From: Combretum micranthum
Lineage: Eukaryota > Streptophyta > Magnoliopsida > Myrtales > Combretaceae
Assembly (NCBI GenBank): GCA_024138025.1
Contig: JAMXBD010000023.1
Span: forward strand, 62,001-126,000
Reading direction: 5' to 3'
Length of the DNA: 64,000 nucleotides
This document shows positions 13,911 to 24,892 of this stretch, piece after piece. A program made the translations under genes and the position numbers. The notes beneath the pieces were generated by a model. It was given only the letters and a program-made list of their open reading frames with translations. It searched no databases and was not told where the DNA came from. The stretch's first letter is position 1, and each line of letters opens with the position of its first letter.

Positions 13911-14150
13911 CTTTTGAATTGATTCATCTTGATCCTTGGGGACCTTATCGTGTTGCTGCAAGAACATTAGAGAATTACTTTTTAACCATTGTTGATGATT
14001 TTTCTCATGGTACATGGACATACTTGTTAAAATACAAGTCTCAAGTTTATAATGCTTTGGAGAATTTTTTGGCTTATGTTAAAAATCACTTTAACATCTG
14101 TCCAAAATTTATTCGAAGTGATAATGGAGGGGAATTTGTGAATAAGGGCT
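13911..14150 (+). pseudogene. copia integrase core fragment
   Basis: The translation includes FELIHLDPWGPYRVAARTLENYFLTI, VDDFSHGTWTYLLKYKSQV and NICPKFIRSDNGGEFVN. These are the integrase core segments around the first two catalytic acidic positions of the D,D-35-E triad: LDPWGP for the first Asp, and RSDNGGEF for the second. Weaker protease and pre-integrase traces lie upstream (for example DTRANDHM-like sequence near 13347 in a broken frame). After EFVN the frame jumps directly into reverse transcriptase sequence, so the third catalytic residue and the integrase C-terminus are deleted. Confidence 0.85.
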
Positions 14151-14982
14151 ACGCAAAGAGAACTTGATGCTCTTAAAAACAATGGTACTTGGGAACTTAC
14201 TCACTTATCTCAAGGAAAGTATGCTATCAGTTGTAAGTGGGTATATAAAATTAATACAAAGCTGATGGAAATGTAGAATGTTATAAGACGTGTTTAGTAG
14301 CAAAAGGGTATACTCAAGTTAAAGGAAAGGATTATCAAAATACATTTTCTCCTGTAGCACATTTGACTACAGTTTGGATACTCTTAGTTGTAGCTTCCAT
14401 TTTTTGCTGGCTTCTTTATCAAGTTGACATCAATAATGGATTTCTTCAAGGTTTTCTTGATGAAGAAATATATATGCTTCCTCCTCAAGGTTATGATAAA
14501 GCTAAACCTAGACAAGTTTGTGGTTTTTCACAACAATGGAACTTAGAGGTTTCCAAATTTTTATTGCACCAAGGCTTCTCTCAATTAAAGAATGATCATT
14601 TTCTCTTTATAAGTTCCATTGATGTTGATTTTCTTATGGTTCTATTGTACATTGGTGACATGATTTTGGCTGGAACAAATTCTGATATGCTGGCTAATTT
14701 GAAACACCAGTTGGATAATGCTTTTACTATTAAAGACTTAGGTGAAGCACGTTTCTTTTTAGGTTGGAAATTTTTGAGACTACTCATGGTATTTTACTTC
14801 ATCAGCACAAGTTTCTCCTAGACATTTTGGTCGATACAAGGCTTGCTACGGCTGAATCCATTGTTGTTCCTTTAAGATGGATTTGCAACTCCTATTCTCG
14901 ATTGTTGCATGATCTTAAGATGGATAGATGGGATAAGCTCTTAATAAGAGTCATTAAATCATTTTTGATACTCCACATATAA
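14146..14982 (+). pseudogene. copia reverse transcriptase fragment (RVT_2)
   Basis: The translation begins around RELDALKNNGTWELTHL, then AISCKWVYKI, then after frameshifts TFSPVAHLTTVWILL, QVDINNGFLQGFLDEEIYM and a long C-terminal part ending near THGILLHQHKFLLDIL. The first catalytic Asp is kept in QVDINNGFL. The YVDD box reads YIGDM (14648-14662), so the first Asp of the pair is lost and the enzyme would be inactive. RNase H is absent. The coding sense continues to about 14985, after which homology fades at the boundary with the solo LTR at 15075. Confidence 0.85.
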
Positions 14983-15074
14983 GATTGATGCCTTTTCATT
15001 ATCTTTTTGAAAATCCATGGGCTTTAAATGCAAATAGCAGCTTGTACATGTTTTCTTATGAAATAAGCTAAAAC

Positions 15075-17997
15075 TGAAATAGCCATACATTTCCTAAATT
15101 ATATTTTATAAATGTGTTATTGAAATTATATATGATTTTGAAATGAGGTATATGTGCATGAACAATATAATTAGTGCATATGTTGAATATGTGTCATTTT
15201 GTATGTGTATGCAATGAAATTAATATTATTGTATTATGTATATTAATATGTATAGTAATGAATGTGTATGTCTTTTGTGAATTAATATATGTGTGTTATG
15301 CTTAGAATTTGTCAAAACAACTTTGAATTTTCCTAAGAAATTGTTGACAGAATTTTACGATGTTTAAGGCTAATTTTTAAGCCCAAATTAAACTCAAATG
15401 TATTCCAAATTAAGCTAAATTAACCCTCAGTCAAACATACCTCTAAAGTCAAACTTTGAATAATTATTGACCTCAAATTTGATTAATTAGGGACTCTTTT
15501 TGGCAGCCCATTTTTCCATACGAATTTCCTTCTTTCTTTTTTCTTCTCTTTTGCTATTTCATCAAACCATAAGCCCTAAACCAAAGATCAAAATCAAGCT
15601 CTTGGAATCAACAATTTCACCAAGTCAAAGCCTATTCATGTAAGTTAAATGCAAACATAATCTTTTGTTTTATTTCCTATCTTGTGTTTTGAATATAAAT
15701 TTTTGGTACGATAAGTAAATACTAATTGAGTTGATTGATTTATGTATTGATATATGTTAGGTTGTGCTTTATTATTGTGTGAGCTTAGTTAAGTGTTAGG
15801 GAAGTTGTAAGAAGTGTTGATGAGTAGTGAAGCTAAATTGAGTAGTTGAAGAGTAGAATTGAAGTGTAATTGGTATTTGAACGTTGTAGTTGGGTGTTTG
15901 ATAATTAGAAGTGGAGTTTGTGTTGTTTGGATAGTGTTTAGAACATATAACAAGTTTTGGAAAGTTTAGAATAAGTTTGAAGAATTTTTGAAAAGAGTTG
16001 AAGTTGTAAAGAAAACAGGGGAATTAAAATATTTTCGTATAGGTTTATTTTTTAGCATACGCCGACATCTGGTACTTCCACGCCACCGATGTAGAGGCGG
16101 TGATGAAGGTGATCAGAACCTATTTTCTTAAAGCCGCTTGAAATGATGCCGGCTTTCGCAATGAAGGTTTGCTAGTGTTTATTTTTCAAAACGTACGCCA
16201 GCTATTAGGGTTCCAACGTCGCCGGCTTAGTGGCGGCGTGGAATGTGAACAGAATCAAAATCTTTAACACCGGACTAAAAGCCGCCGGCATAGTATCCCA
16301 TTCTATTGGCATACATGGATACGCTGTCGGTGTTAGGGGTATCCACGGGCATAGATCAACCCCGTGGAACTCTCGAAAATTTTTGAAAATTTAAAGTTGT
16401 AGTCTACATTGGCTCAATGCCACCGGCGTAGACTGAAGGCTGCCGGCATATCTTTGAACGCTGCCATTATTGGCAAGTGTTGAGTTTTAGTGCATTGTGC
16501 ACCGGTTCAACACCATCGGCGTTGAAGGCTGGCGTGTCCCCGGCAGTTTTCATTTTTAAAAACTTTCTTCAATATTTCCCAAAGCTTGATATATGATCAA
16601 TTGAATATTTGCTGAGTATTGTAATATGATATGATGTTTAAATGCTATGTTATGACTTAATAATAATTTATTTGAATTTCTTTGATTAGTTATATTTGAA
16701 ACTAGTTAATTAGTACTTGAACTAAGTGAGAAATTTAATATTGTCTTGAACAGTGATAGATCTTCGCTCGGCCAACCCCATTAGTTCCCGAGCTATTTCA
16801 GGTATGCGGTAATTTGCTTGTTTCTTTGCTAGGATAAACATCATTTAAATCTACTCTAAACTAAGAAATTTAATAATTGATTGCTGAGTGTCTTTTATAC
16901 CGTTAAATCTGGTTCAGAGAGCGGTAACCTACTCAGATCGGAGGCATGGTAGTTTTAGACGCTTAGACCAACCCTGTCATTTTGATATGACTTTATAAGT
17001 GGTTTAGCGTGTAATCGATAGGGAATTTTGTATCGGTATAACATTTGCTTATTCTTGAAAGGATGTAATATAATTTAATTCAATATTTATGAAAACACTT
17101 GAATGAAGTGATATTATGGATCGAGTTAAGTGAAGTCAAGAAACGGCTAAAAACCCTAAATGAGATTACTTAATCGTTATGGGTAAATTTATCTAGGATG
17201 GTATGAGTATCCGAGCTACTTATATCAACCCCTGAGCGTCATGATGTGTTACTCAGGATCCCCTAGTATTACGAGCTACGCCGGAAGATGGGGCTGCCTA
17301 GTCTGTATGAACAGTAGAGACCACTCAGGGAGGCGAACGTGATACTAAATCCTTGATGTCCGAAATTTGAATACTCCCATGATGTATGACTAACTAAAGA
17401 TTGAATAATAAATTATTGGTTGTTGCACTTTGCATTTAGCTTAAGCATGTGAATCACTTGCATTTGTATTCGTTACTTGTGTACTGGGCCCTTGGCTCAT
17501 CTCATTTTAACCATTTCAGGTGATGAATCTGACGAGTTTTACACGAGTATGGGGTATGGAACCGATTTCGAGGATTTTCTTAATGGTTTGGAGGACTAGA
17601 GATGATCTTAGACTTGATAGAATCCAAATTTTGTAATAGACTAGTTATGATAGCCTTGTGGTTGTATTTAAAGTACTAGTTGGATTATATGTATAATTTT
17701 GTTAAGGCTTGTAAGAAGCCTTTGGTTGTAATGATATATATATATATATATATATGTACTTAGCTATGTATAACTTGAGTTTATTTCTTAAGTGGGAAAT
17801 ACGTTAATGGTGTAGTATGTTTTGTTAAAAGTTTCGAAAAACTATATGGTTTCTATTATATTAACTATGTGGAATTAGACAAACAATTCCTCAAACACTT
17901 TTTTTTATGCAACCTTACATATAATCTTACAGGTTATATGTGGTTGGGGAATTGTTATCGCCTATTTTAATTATAGGGGTGATAGCGGGTCCTTACA
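15075..17997 (+). mobile_element. solo LTR, 2.92 kb, perfect 5-bp TSD AAAAC
   Basis: It starts TGAAATAGCCATAC and ends GGGTCCTTACA, and is flanked by AAAAC at 15070-15074 and 17998-18002. It matches the LTR at 58670-61403 at both ends and across the middle, notably the block around 17141-17240. No internal gag or pol lies next to it, so it is a solo LTR left by recombination. Inside are a GC-rich island with repeated CCGGCGTA/GCCGGCATA words (16050-16560), a GTAAGT donor-like site (15640-15645), an ATTTCAG|G acceptor-like site (17513-17520) and a TA microsatellite (17732-17755). The long LTR and TG...CA ends with 5-bp TSD suggest a Ty3/gypsy element; no coding part is available to prove it. 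Confidence 0.88.
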
Positions 17998-18002
17998 AAA
18001 AC

Positions 18003-18391
18003 TAACAAGCAATCTAGAGGGTCTTATAAGACAAAGTCTCTTCTTTGAAGTCTATTTTCACATCTAGGACAGTCGAGTAGGCCTAAGACTAAGTAAACCA
18101 ATTTAGTGATTTTTGTTTTAAATCTATCTATTTAGATCTTCCTAAAATATCCCTTAAATTAGACAAGATTCTCTAGGTCCTATGACTAATTTAAGAAACC
18201 AGTCTATGGTATCAAAAAGGGTTAAATACCACCCCCCACAATCTACATGATCAAAATAAATTAAAAAGACTAATTTGCAATTTACCCTTATTTTTTAATT
18301 CTTTGTTAATTTCATTTAATGTGGCAAGGTCCTTATAGTTAAGTGTCATGAACATTAATCTCCTAATAAGATTGACTTGATTCCTTCATCC
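18003..18391. other. gene-free stretch right of the solo LTR
   Basis: This may be the continuation of the sequence interrupted by the 15075-17997 insertion. I could not match it to the 3' part of a copia element. Confidence 0.35.
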
Positions 18392-18399
18392 CCAAAAAG

Positions 18400-19076
18400 T
18401 AGAGGTGGATGCTGTTGGATTGGTTTCATTTTTTATAGCTTTAAATAAATTTATATGGTTCTAATTAGAAAGTTAAACCATAAAATTTTGGTTTGCTTTA
18501 TAAATTCAATTATATTTTACAATTTATGAAAATCTACTTCTATAATATGTAGTCTCGTATGAACAATTCCATATTCACTTAATATTAACATGTTTTGAAT
18601 GATAAAAGATGTAAATGAAGTTAATATTTGCGCAATAAAAAAATTTTAAATTTTCACCAATGACTTTATAATCTAGTGTTTTCTCTCTTTGATACTAGGG
18701 ATGATTCCCTCCTTTCAATTGTAATGATTAGAAGAAAAAAAAAATCAAATTCAAATTCAAATTTCATTTAGTAATTATTTATTCATAAAGTCAACACATT
18801 GCACATATTTTGAGTAAAAAATCTATATATAATTTATAAAATCACGATCCTAAGAAGTTAAATGTATATACATTTTGATATATGTACACTAAAAGTTTAT
18901 TTTAAAACTATGTTATGTCATTAAAAATTTTATAGTTATAAATAAAATATTATTATAATTTTTTAAGATGGTTTTGCCAATTGGTTCAATTTACTCCTCC
19001 AAATAATCATAAATTTACTAATTGATTCAAATTAGGAATTTTCTAAATCAAATTGATGGATTTTTTGCCACTCCTA
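18400..19076. mobile_element. hAT-like non-autonomous element
   Basis: The left end TAGAGGTGGATGCTG and the reverse complement of the right end TAGGAGTGGCAAAAA are hAT-type terminal repeats. Inner portions (TTGGATTGGTTTCATT against GAACCAATTGGC) are also GGTT-rich, as in related families. The flanks CCAAAAAG (18392-18399) and TGAAAAAG (19077-19084) share 6 of 8 bp. It is 677 bp with no transposase frame. Confidence 0.55.
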
Positions 19077-19084
19077 TGAAAAAG

Positions 19085-20914
19085 TTGCAGTAGATAATGA
19101 TTGAAAAAAAAAATTCTTAAATATCATTTTTTGAAATTTGATCTATTATTTGATAAGAGCTTAGTTAAGAGCGTAGGTCTAGGATAAAAATCAGAATCCT
19201 TTGGTCCATGCTTCCAATTCTATTCAAATTATTACACATTAATACATGGAGTTTTGGGCCAAATAATTACGCATTAATATCTATCCTTGTTTCTTCATTA
19301 AATTTTATTCTTAAATAATGATTAGAAATTGAATTATATATATTGACACATAAGAGTCTATGCTAAGAAAATATAATATGATGTATCTTTTACGTTAGAC
19401 TATTTTCTAATCAATATATAACAATGTTATTAGACCCAAGTTAACCTGCTCAATTTAACTCGATTAAACTTGATTTAGCTATATGAATTGTTCGATTCAA
19501 CTGCGATTTTACTTTTAGTATAAGCCGGTTTCATTCATTGACCCTTTAGTATATCCGAGTCAAACTTTCGGACTAGATCCGACAACATTAATATATATTT
19601 GTATTGTGTAAATAAAATATATTAGAAATCTACAACATGATCCTTTTTTTTTTTTTTTCAATCTAATACTTTTCTATACCCATTTAAAAACTCATCGTCT
19701 TGTTAAGATACTTACCCCTGGAATTCTCTTGGAAAGTCCTTGAAAGTACAAAGTCATAAGTCCTCAAATGTCTTTTTAATTTGCATATTCTTTAAAGGGA
19801 TCTTTACCAACCAAAAAAACGACAAGGGCATTCCACCATGGGTGGTTGGTTTCAGTCAATTTTTGAAGGCAGATTCAAGCGGGTCTTCTTGATATTATGA
19901 ATTAAGAACCAGGGCTTTAAGAAGCCTAATGCATGCACCAACTCCATGCTCACCTAACCCTATACTTATCCTTCTCTTATTTTTGAATATCATCTAATCA
20001 AGCTATTAATTGCTATTCTAATTTTTGTTTTGTTGTAGAAAGAGCACGAACACTGTATAATAATCTAATTAAACTGTGGCTCTTCCTTGTTAACTTGTAT
20101 TATTATATTTCAAAGTTATGAATATAAAATTTAAACAAATTGCAAATATATTTCTCAAATTATTGATTAGGTATATAGGCTTCATTAACTTCTAAAGTAT
20201 AACTGATTTCTCCAACTTTTAAAAATACATACATACATATACCGCAAATCCTAACTATTAATTTAAAGGTGTATTTGTAGTGGTAAATTTTTTTGTTTAT
20301 AGCTCTCCCAGTCGCTTAGGGTAGAAAACAAGAGGAAGGAAAGAAAGTAGAGTAGGCCAATAGGGGGATGAACACAAAAATAGTGTATGTCAATTTAAAA
20401 ATTACTAAAAGAGAAAATATTTTCCTTTTCTATTTATTTAAATTATTAATATTTTTAAGCTGGGAGCTAGGCCCTTTGTGCTGCTCATGATAAGCCCCAC
20501 AAGTCACAATCATCGGCAAGAGAAACAGTGAAATTTCCCAAGTCAAGTAATCTCTTTATCTGTAATGAATAAAGTCACTGCTTTATTTACCCGACAGACA
20601 TAAAAGCCAATAATAATAATTTTTTTTTCATTAGTGATAATGGCTCCTTAAATTGATGCACATCAACCAGTCAACTACTTGGTAGGTTTTCTCCAGCATA
20701 AATGATTTAGGATGCCAACCTATTTAAAAAGCAATCGTCTTTGTCTTTGTCTTTGATACAGGTCTCTCCATATAATGTATTAGGATTTATTTACTCTTTA
20801 ATAGCTGTAATAATAATTGGTAAAAAGAAACTATAATGTCTTTTTTCTTTATTATTTGTTCATGCACGATATTCTGTATCTTATGTTGATTAATAAGTAT
20901 TTTAATTTTTAAAG
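19085..20914. other. gene-free AT-rich stretch
   Basis: No coding sequence was recognised. A short element may lie at about 19424-19592, where AATGTTATTAGACCC at the left and the reverse complement AATGTTGTCGGATCT at the right look like ~15-bp terminal repeats. The ends are not certain. Confidence 0.35.
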
Positions 20915-21540
20915 GTTAATGTCACAAATATTAATTAAACTTTGATGGAATATGCAATGGGATAATGTCATAAATGGTACTTGAATTTTGATAAAATATA
21001 ATTAAATGCCTAAATTTTGCAGAAGAGCAATTCAGCATCCAAACTTTAAAATTGATCAATTTAGTATATAGAAACTTTAAAATTAATGGATTTAGAATAT
21101 AAAAGAATTTGATGGAAATACTGTTAGTATGTATGAAAAGTTTTTTATGTACTAAATATGTCAATTTCAAAGTTAAGGTACCAAATTAATCAATTCCAAA
21201 CATCAAGTATCTAATTATATATTTTGTCAAAATTCAGGTACCTTTTGTAATATTTTAACCCCTGTGTAATTAAGTATCAGAACTTTGAAATTAATTAATT
21301 AAGTATCATAAATAACTTTTCATGTACGCCAATAATATATTTATCAAATTGACTAATATTGTCATTTGATATAACATTTTTAACGAATATGATATAGGTA
21401 TTATTGATGTATACAAAATATTTTTTTAGATATTAAATTAATATATTTTAAAGTTCAAGTATAAATAAATCGATAATTTTAAAATTCACATACATAATTA
21501 CATAATTTACTAAAGTTCAAATATCATTTACAATATCTAT
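20915..21540. mobile_element. fold-back MITE interrupted by a second MITE
   Basis: Outer arms: GGTTAATGTCACAAATATTAATTAAACTTTG at the left is mirrored by AAAGTTCAAATATCATTTACAATATC at the right (about 21513-21538). Between them, from 20959 to 21262, lies another inverted-repeat MITE of the same general type. After the inner element the outer arm resumes with TAATTAAGTATCAGAACTTTG. Everything is non-coding. Confidence 0.5.
20959..21262. mobile_element. nested ~300-bp MITE (inner copy)
   Basis: The left arm GGGATAATGTCATAAATGG, then TACTTGAATTTTGATAAAAT, is mirrored by the right arm, whose reverse complement reads GGGGTTAAAATATTACAAAAGG, then TACCTGAATTTTGACAAAAT. The same family occurs at 34786-35088. 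Adjacent octamers TATGCAAT and TGTGTAAT may be a decayed duplication (2 mismatches). Confidence 0.6.
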
Positions 21541-21969
21541 CTCTTTCTACATCATCAAATTAATCTAAAAAACATAACCAAAAAAAAAAAATGTATATCC
21601 ATGTTGATGCCATTTGATGCTTTTAAATGATCCACTCTGCTTATAAGGTACGACCCAAGGGTAACATGATTTGTTTCCTCGGCCGGCCCAATACAATTAC
21701 AGTCTATAGTAGAGACATGACACTACATGGAAAGCCTTTTTATTATTATTTTTTTTTTTTCTGAACAAACTTAGAAAGCCTTTGGATTATCATATGCTCT
21801 CGTTTCCTGTCCACTTGTCGGATCACTTGTTCTGAGCAAACACTCTTGGGGGTTGGGACCAATATAAAGCAAAGAATATATGATTTAGGACAACTCTGTA
21901 CTAATATTAAATTAAATTGGTTAGTAAAAATTAGTGTAGAAAAATAACGGTTTTTATCATGATTAGAAT

Positions 21970-23164
21970 CGAGATGCAACCGGAATGGATTTGGCACAGG
22001 TCTTTTGAAACCTAAACCCGATCCAATTCTTAAAGGGATGTCCCAAAACTCAAGAAAAACTCTATTGGTTTTTATTATCATTCCCAAAACCCGACCTGAT
22101 AGGGTTTTAGGGAACTCATAACCCGATCCGACCAAATTCAATTCTAAGATTTTTAATTTTTTTCTTCAAAAAAAAAAGAAAAAGAGAGAGCAAAAGATGA
22201 ATTTTGTTTTAAGTTATTATTGATGCAAACACTTATATTTGAAAAAATAAATTTTAGACAATAATATCATATAAAAGGATTCAAACACTTTATTTCCACT
22301 TACTATAAATGCGATCCATACTTTAATAACTTAATATTTTAAATTTTTTATATTTTAAATTTATACCGGGTAGAACTGAGCATAAGGGCCACGGCCCGTG
22401 GGCCAGCCCATTTACCAGCTCAAAAAAGCGGGTTGCAGCCAATTTTTTTTTGCCGGTTTAAATGCAGGCCAAATTGGCCCGACCCATTTCGCCCACGGGC
22501 CAAAGCGGGCTAGCCCATGATGGGCTGAGAAGGCCCGCGGCCAAGAGTAAAAAAAAAAAAAGAAAAAAAGAGAAGAAAAATGTAAGAATAAAAATAGTAT
22601 AATAACATATTTGTGATTATTTATGATATATTATAGAAGAAAATAGATTAATACATGCATCATAAACATTATAATATTTTTTAAGTATATATTTATTGAT
22701 TTAAACATAATATAATATCTAATAAATTATTTAAAAAACTTGTTTTCATTTATAAGTAATGAAAAGGGTAACCAAATTAATTTTTAATATAATAATCTTA
22801 AAATATATAAATATTCTAATTTTTATATAAGAAAAATAAAAAAATTATTTGGCCCGCTGGCTAAAGAGGGTCGAGCCCAGGCCGAGAAATTTTCGTCCAT
22901 TTAAAAGCGGGCCAAAATGACCTGGCCCGTTTAACCCGTGGGCCGATGTGGGCCTGCCCGACCCGGCCCGCCCCGGCCTGCCAAGCCCATTTGTCCATCT
23001 CTAATACCGGGTTTGGTTTTTCTAACGGGTTACATGTAAACCCAAAACCCAACCTGATAACTTATCATTTTTTTTAAATCTCAAAACCCGCCTTAAAACC
23101 AATCTCTATAAGGTTTTTAGCGGGTCAAGTACCCTATAACAATCTACCTCGCTTGCATCCCTAG
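21970..23164. mobile_element. hAT-like element (outer), perfect 8-bp TSD ATTAGAAT
   Basis: The ends are CGAGATGCAACC (left) and the reverse complement CTAGGGATGCAAGC (right), with ATTAGAAT at 21962-21969 and 23165-23172. The interior carries AACCCGA(T/C)-type words and is the same family as 32747-33289. Removing the nested element and its duplicated octamer leaves about 554 bp, close to the 543 bp of that second copy. No transposase is encoded. Confidence 0.8.
22371..23003. mobile_element. GC-rich hAT-like element nested in the 21970-23164 element, TSD ATACCGGG
   Basis: It starts TAGAACTGAGCATAAGGGCC and ends CCCATTTGTCCATCTCTA, with ATACCGGG on both sides (22363-22370 and 23004-23011). Both termini carry dense GGCCCG/CGGGCC words and the centre is very AT-rich. 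Same family as 49359-50013 and 1-100. The 633 bp hold no transposase. Confidence 0.85.
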
Positions 23165-24062
23165 ATTAGAATATATTTAAACCGTTCAATAATATAATAA
23201 GATTGTTTTCGTTACAACCACCATGAAACCATATAATTTTTCATTATGATTTACATGTCCTCACCTTCAAACTCCTTAGTGGTCTTATTATATTTCCTTC
23301 TTGCAACACTTTCTTTCCGTTTGCCACAAGCAAAAGAAAAAAGAAAAAGGAAAATGAAAAATAAGTCTCTTGGTAATTGGTTGTTGAAATTCTTAATGTT
23401 TGGCCTTTTCTTTTTCCACAAGTAATCAAACTTGATTCATTCTACTTAACAAACTAGTATAGTGTTCATCTTATAACTTTACTTATGTCTCAAATATGTT
23501 GTATTGTGTTAATATAATATATGTTGAAAAGATTAAAAGAAGGTTTAGCATAAATATTATATGTTAAAAAGATGAGAAAAGGTTTAATAGCATAAATGTT
23601 AATTTCTAATTTTCAAAATTATTTGAGTTTTTCTCATTTTTCACATATGCCTGCCCTTTTATTTATTTATTCAATTGTGTATGGCTGTTAATGCAAAGTG
23701 GATGGATGGGGATGTATAACCACTATGGATTTGAAGGAGAAGATTTAATGGGTATTATAAGTTATATGAATATAATTTTGACATATATAACATGTAACAA
23801 ACCACTAGTAATAATTATTTTGAAAACTGCACTTTCTTTTATCATGCATGCCATTGAATTTTTCAATCAGTATAATTTCATGTTTTTGATAATAAACACT
23901 AACATAAGAAGATTATATACAAAATTTGTTGTTCACCCGATTCAATGATTTTAAATGGTTAACAAATGAAAATAAGTTTTTTTTTTTTTTTTAAGAAACT
24001 GAAAAAAGGCTTTGTACAAAGTTATTTCATAGCAACTATTTTTTTTTTTTTGTACATACTAA

Positions 24063-24884
24063 TTGGGGTGGGTAAAAAAATTAATCGAATGAAATTAATC
24101 CGTAACCGAACCAAACCAAATCAAAAATATGATTTTTTAACAATTTGGTTTAAAAATTTTTCAATCCGAATCAATCCATAACTTTATAGTTTCGTTCGAA
24201 AGGTAAACCAACCAATCCATAAACCGAATCGAACCAAACCGTTTTATAAAAATATAATAATATTTTATTTGTAAGTTATAACTATAGATTCTGTTATGAT
24301 AATTGATATAAGGCCACATATGTTAATATAATTTCATTTGATATTTATTATTTGGTGAATATTGATTAAAATTAACTTGTTCATTTTTAAATTTGTTTTA
24401 TAAGCTCATGATATATATATTTTTATTGATGATGAACTAATTTTTTTAATAGTTTTTAACTTAATAAAGTATGGAATTTATTTATTTAGTTATAAACTCT
24501 TATTATGAATTATTGTTAAATATATTTTGTCAATGGATCATTTTATTCATTGATGATTTTTGTTGATAGATGATTTTTTATTTTAGCTAAATTTATGTCA
24601 ATAGTTCTATTAAAAATTATAAATTATGACTTACTATGTATTGATTTGTGAATGTATTTTATTGGTGGATAACTAGAACAAAGAAAATTTTTAGTTAGAA
24701 TTTTGATCTAATCCGTAATTCAAACCGAACCAAACCATTATTTAATGGTTTAGAAAATTTCTAATCCGAATAAAACCGTTACTTAAGGGTTTGGTTTGTG
24801 ATGAAAAAAGAAAAACAAATCATAAATTATGGTTTGGCTTAATTTTAGGAAAAGTCGAACTAAATTGATTTGTGCCCATCCCTA
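24063..24884. mobile_element. hAT-like non-autonomous element
   Basis: The left end TTGGGGTGGGTAAA and the reverse complement of the right end TAGGGATGGGCACA are hAT-type repeats. The termini are rich in CCGAACCAAACC words in mirrored order (24105-24240 and 24720-24790). The flanks are CATACTAA (24055-24062) and TATACTAA (24885-24892), one mismatch. It is 822 bp and non-coding. Confidence 0.75.
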
Positions 24885-24892
24885 TATACTAA

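Larger units (their letters stand above)
11830..15074 (+). mobile_element. decayed Ty1/copia retrotransposon (5' side)
   Basis: The block holds, in order, an LTR-like end with a degenerate primer-binding site (AGTATCAGAG near 12098, against TGGTATCAGAGC for initiator Met-tRNA), gag, a zinc-knuckle remnant, protease and integrase pieces, and a reverse transcriptase piece. Order gag-IN-RT is diagnostic of Ty1/copia. Stop codons and frameshifts occur throughout. Part of integrase, the RT N-terminus, and everything after RT (RNase H, 3' LTR) are missing. A solo LTR (15075-17997) was inserted right at its downstream side. It cannot be autonomous. Confidence 0.85.
21600..24054. repeat. duplicated segment X, copy 1
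   Basis: Outside its hAT insertion this segment aligns by eye with 26341-27740. Shared phrases include TTTGATGCTTTTAAA, the CTATAGT(A/G)GAGACAT block, ATCAT(A/G)TGCT, TATGTTGAAAAGA, the GGGTATTATA(A/C)GTTATATG block and the TTTTATCATG(C/T)(A/G)TGCCATT block, in the same order. It is non-coding as far as I can read, and has diverged a lot. Confidence 0.6.
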
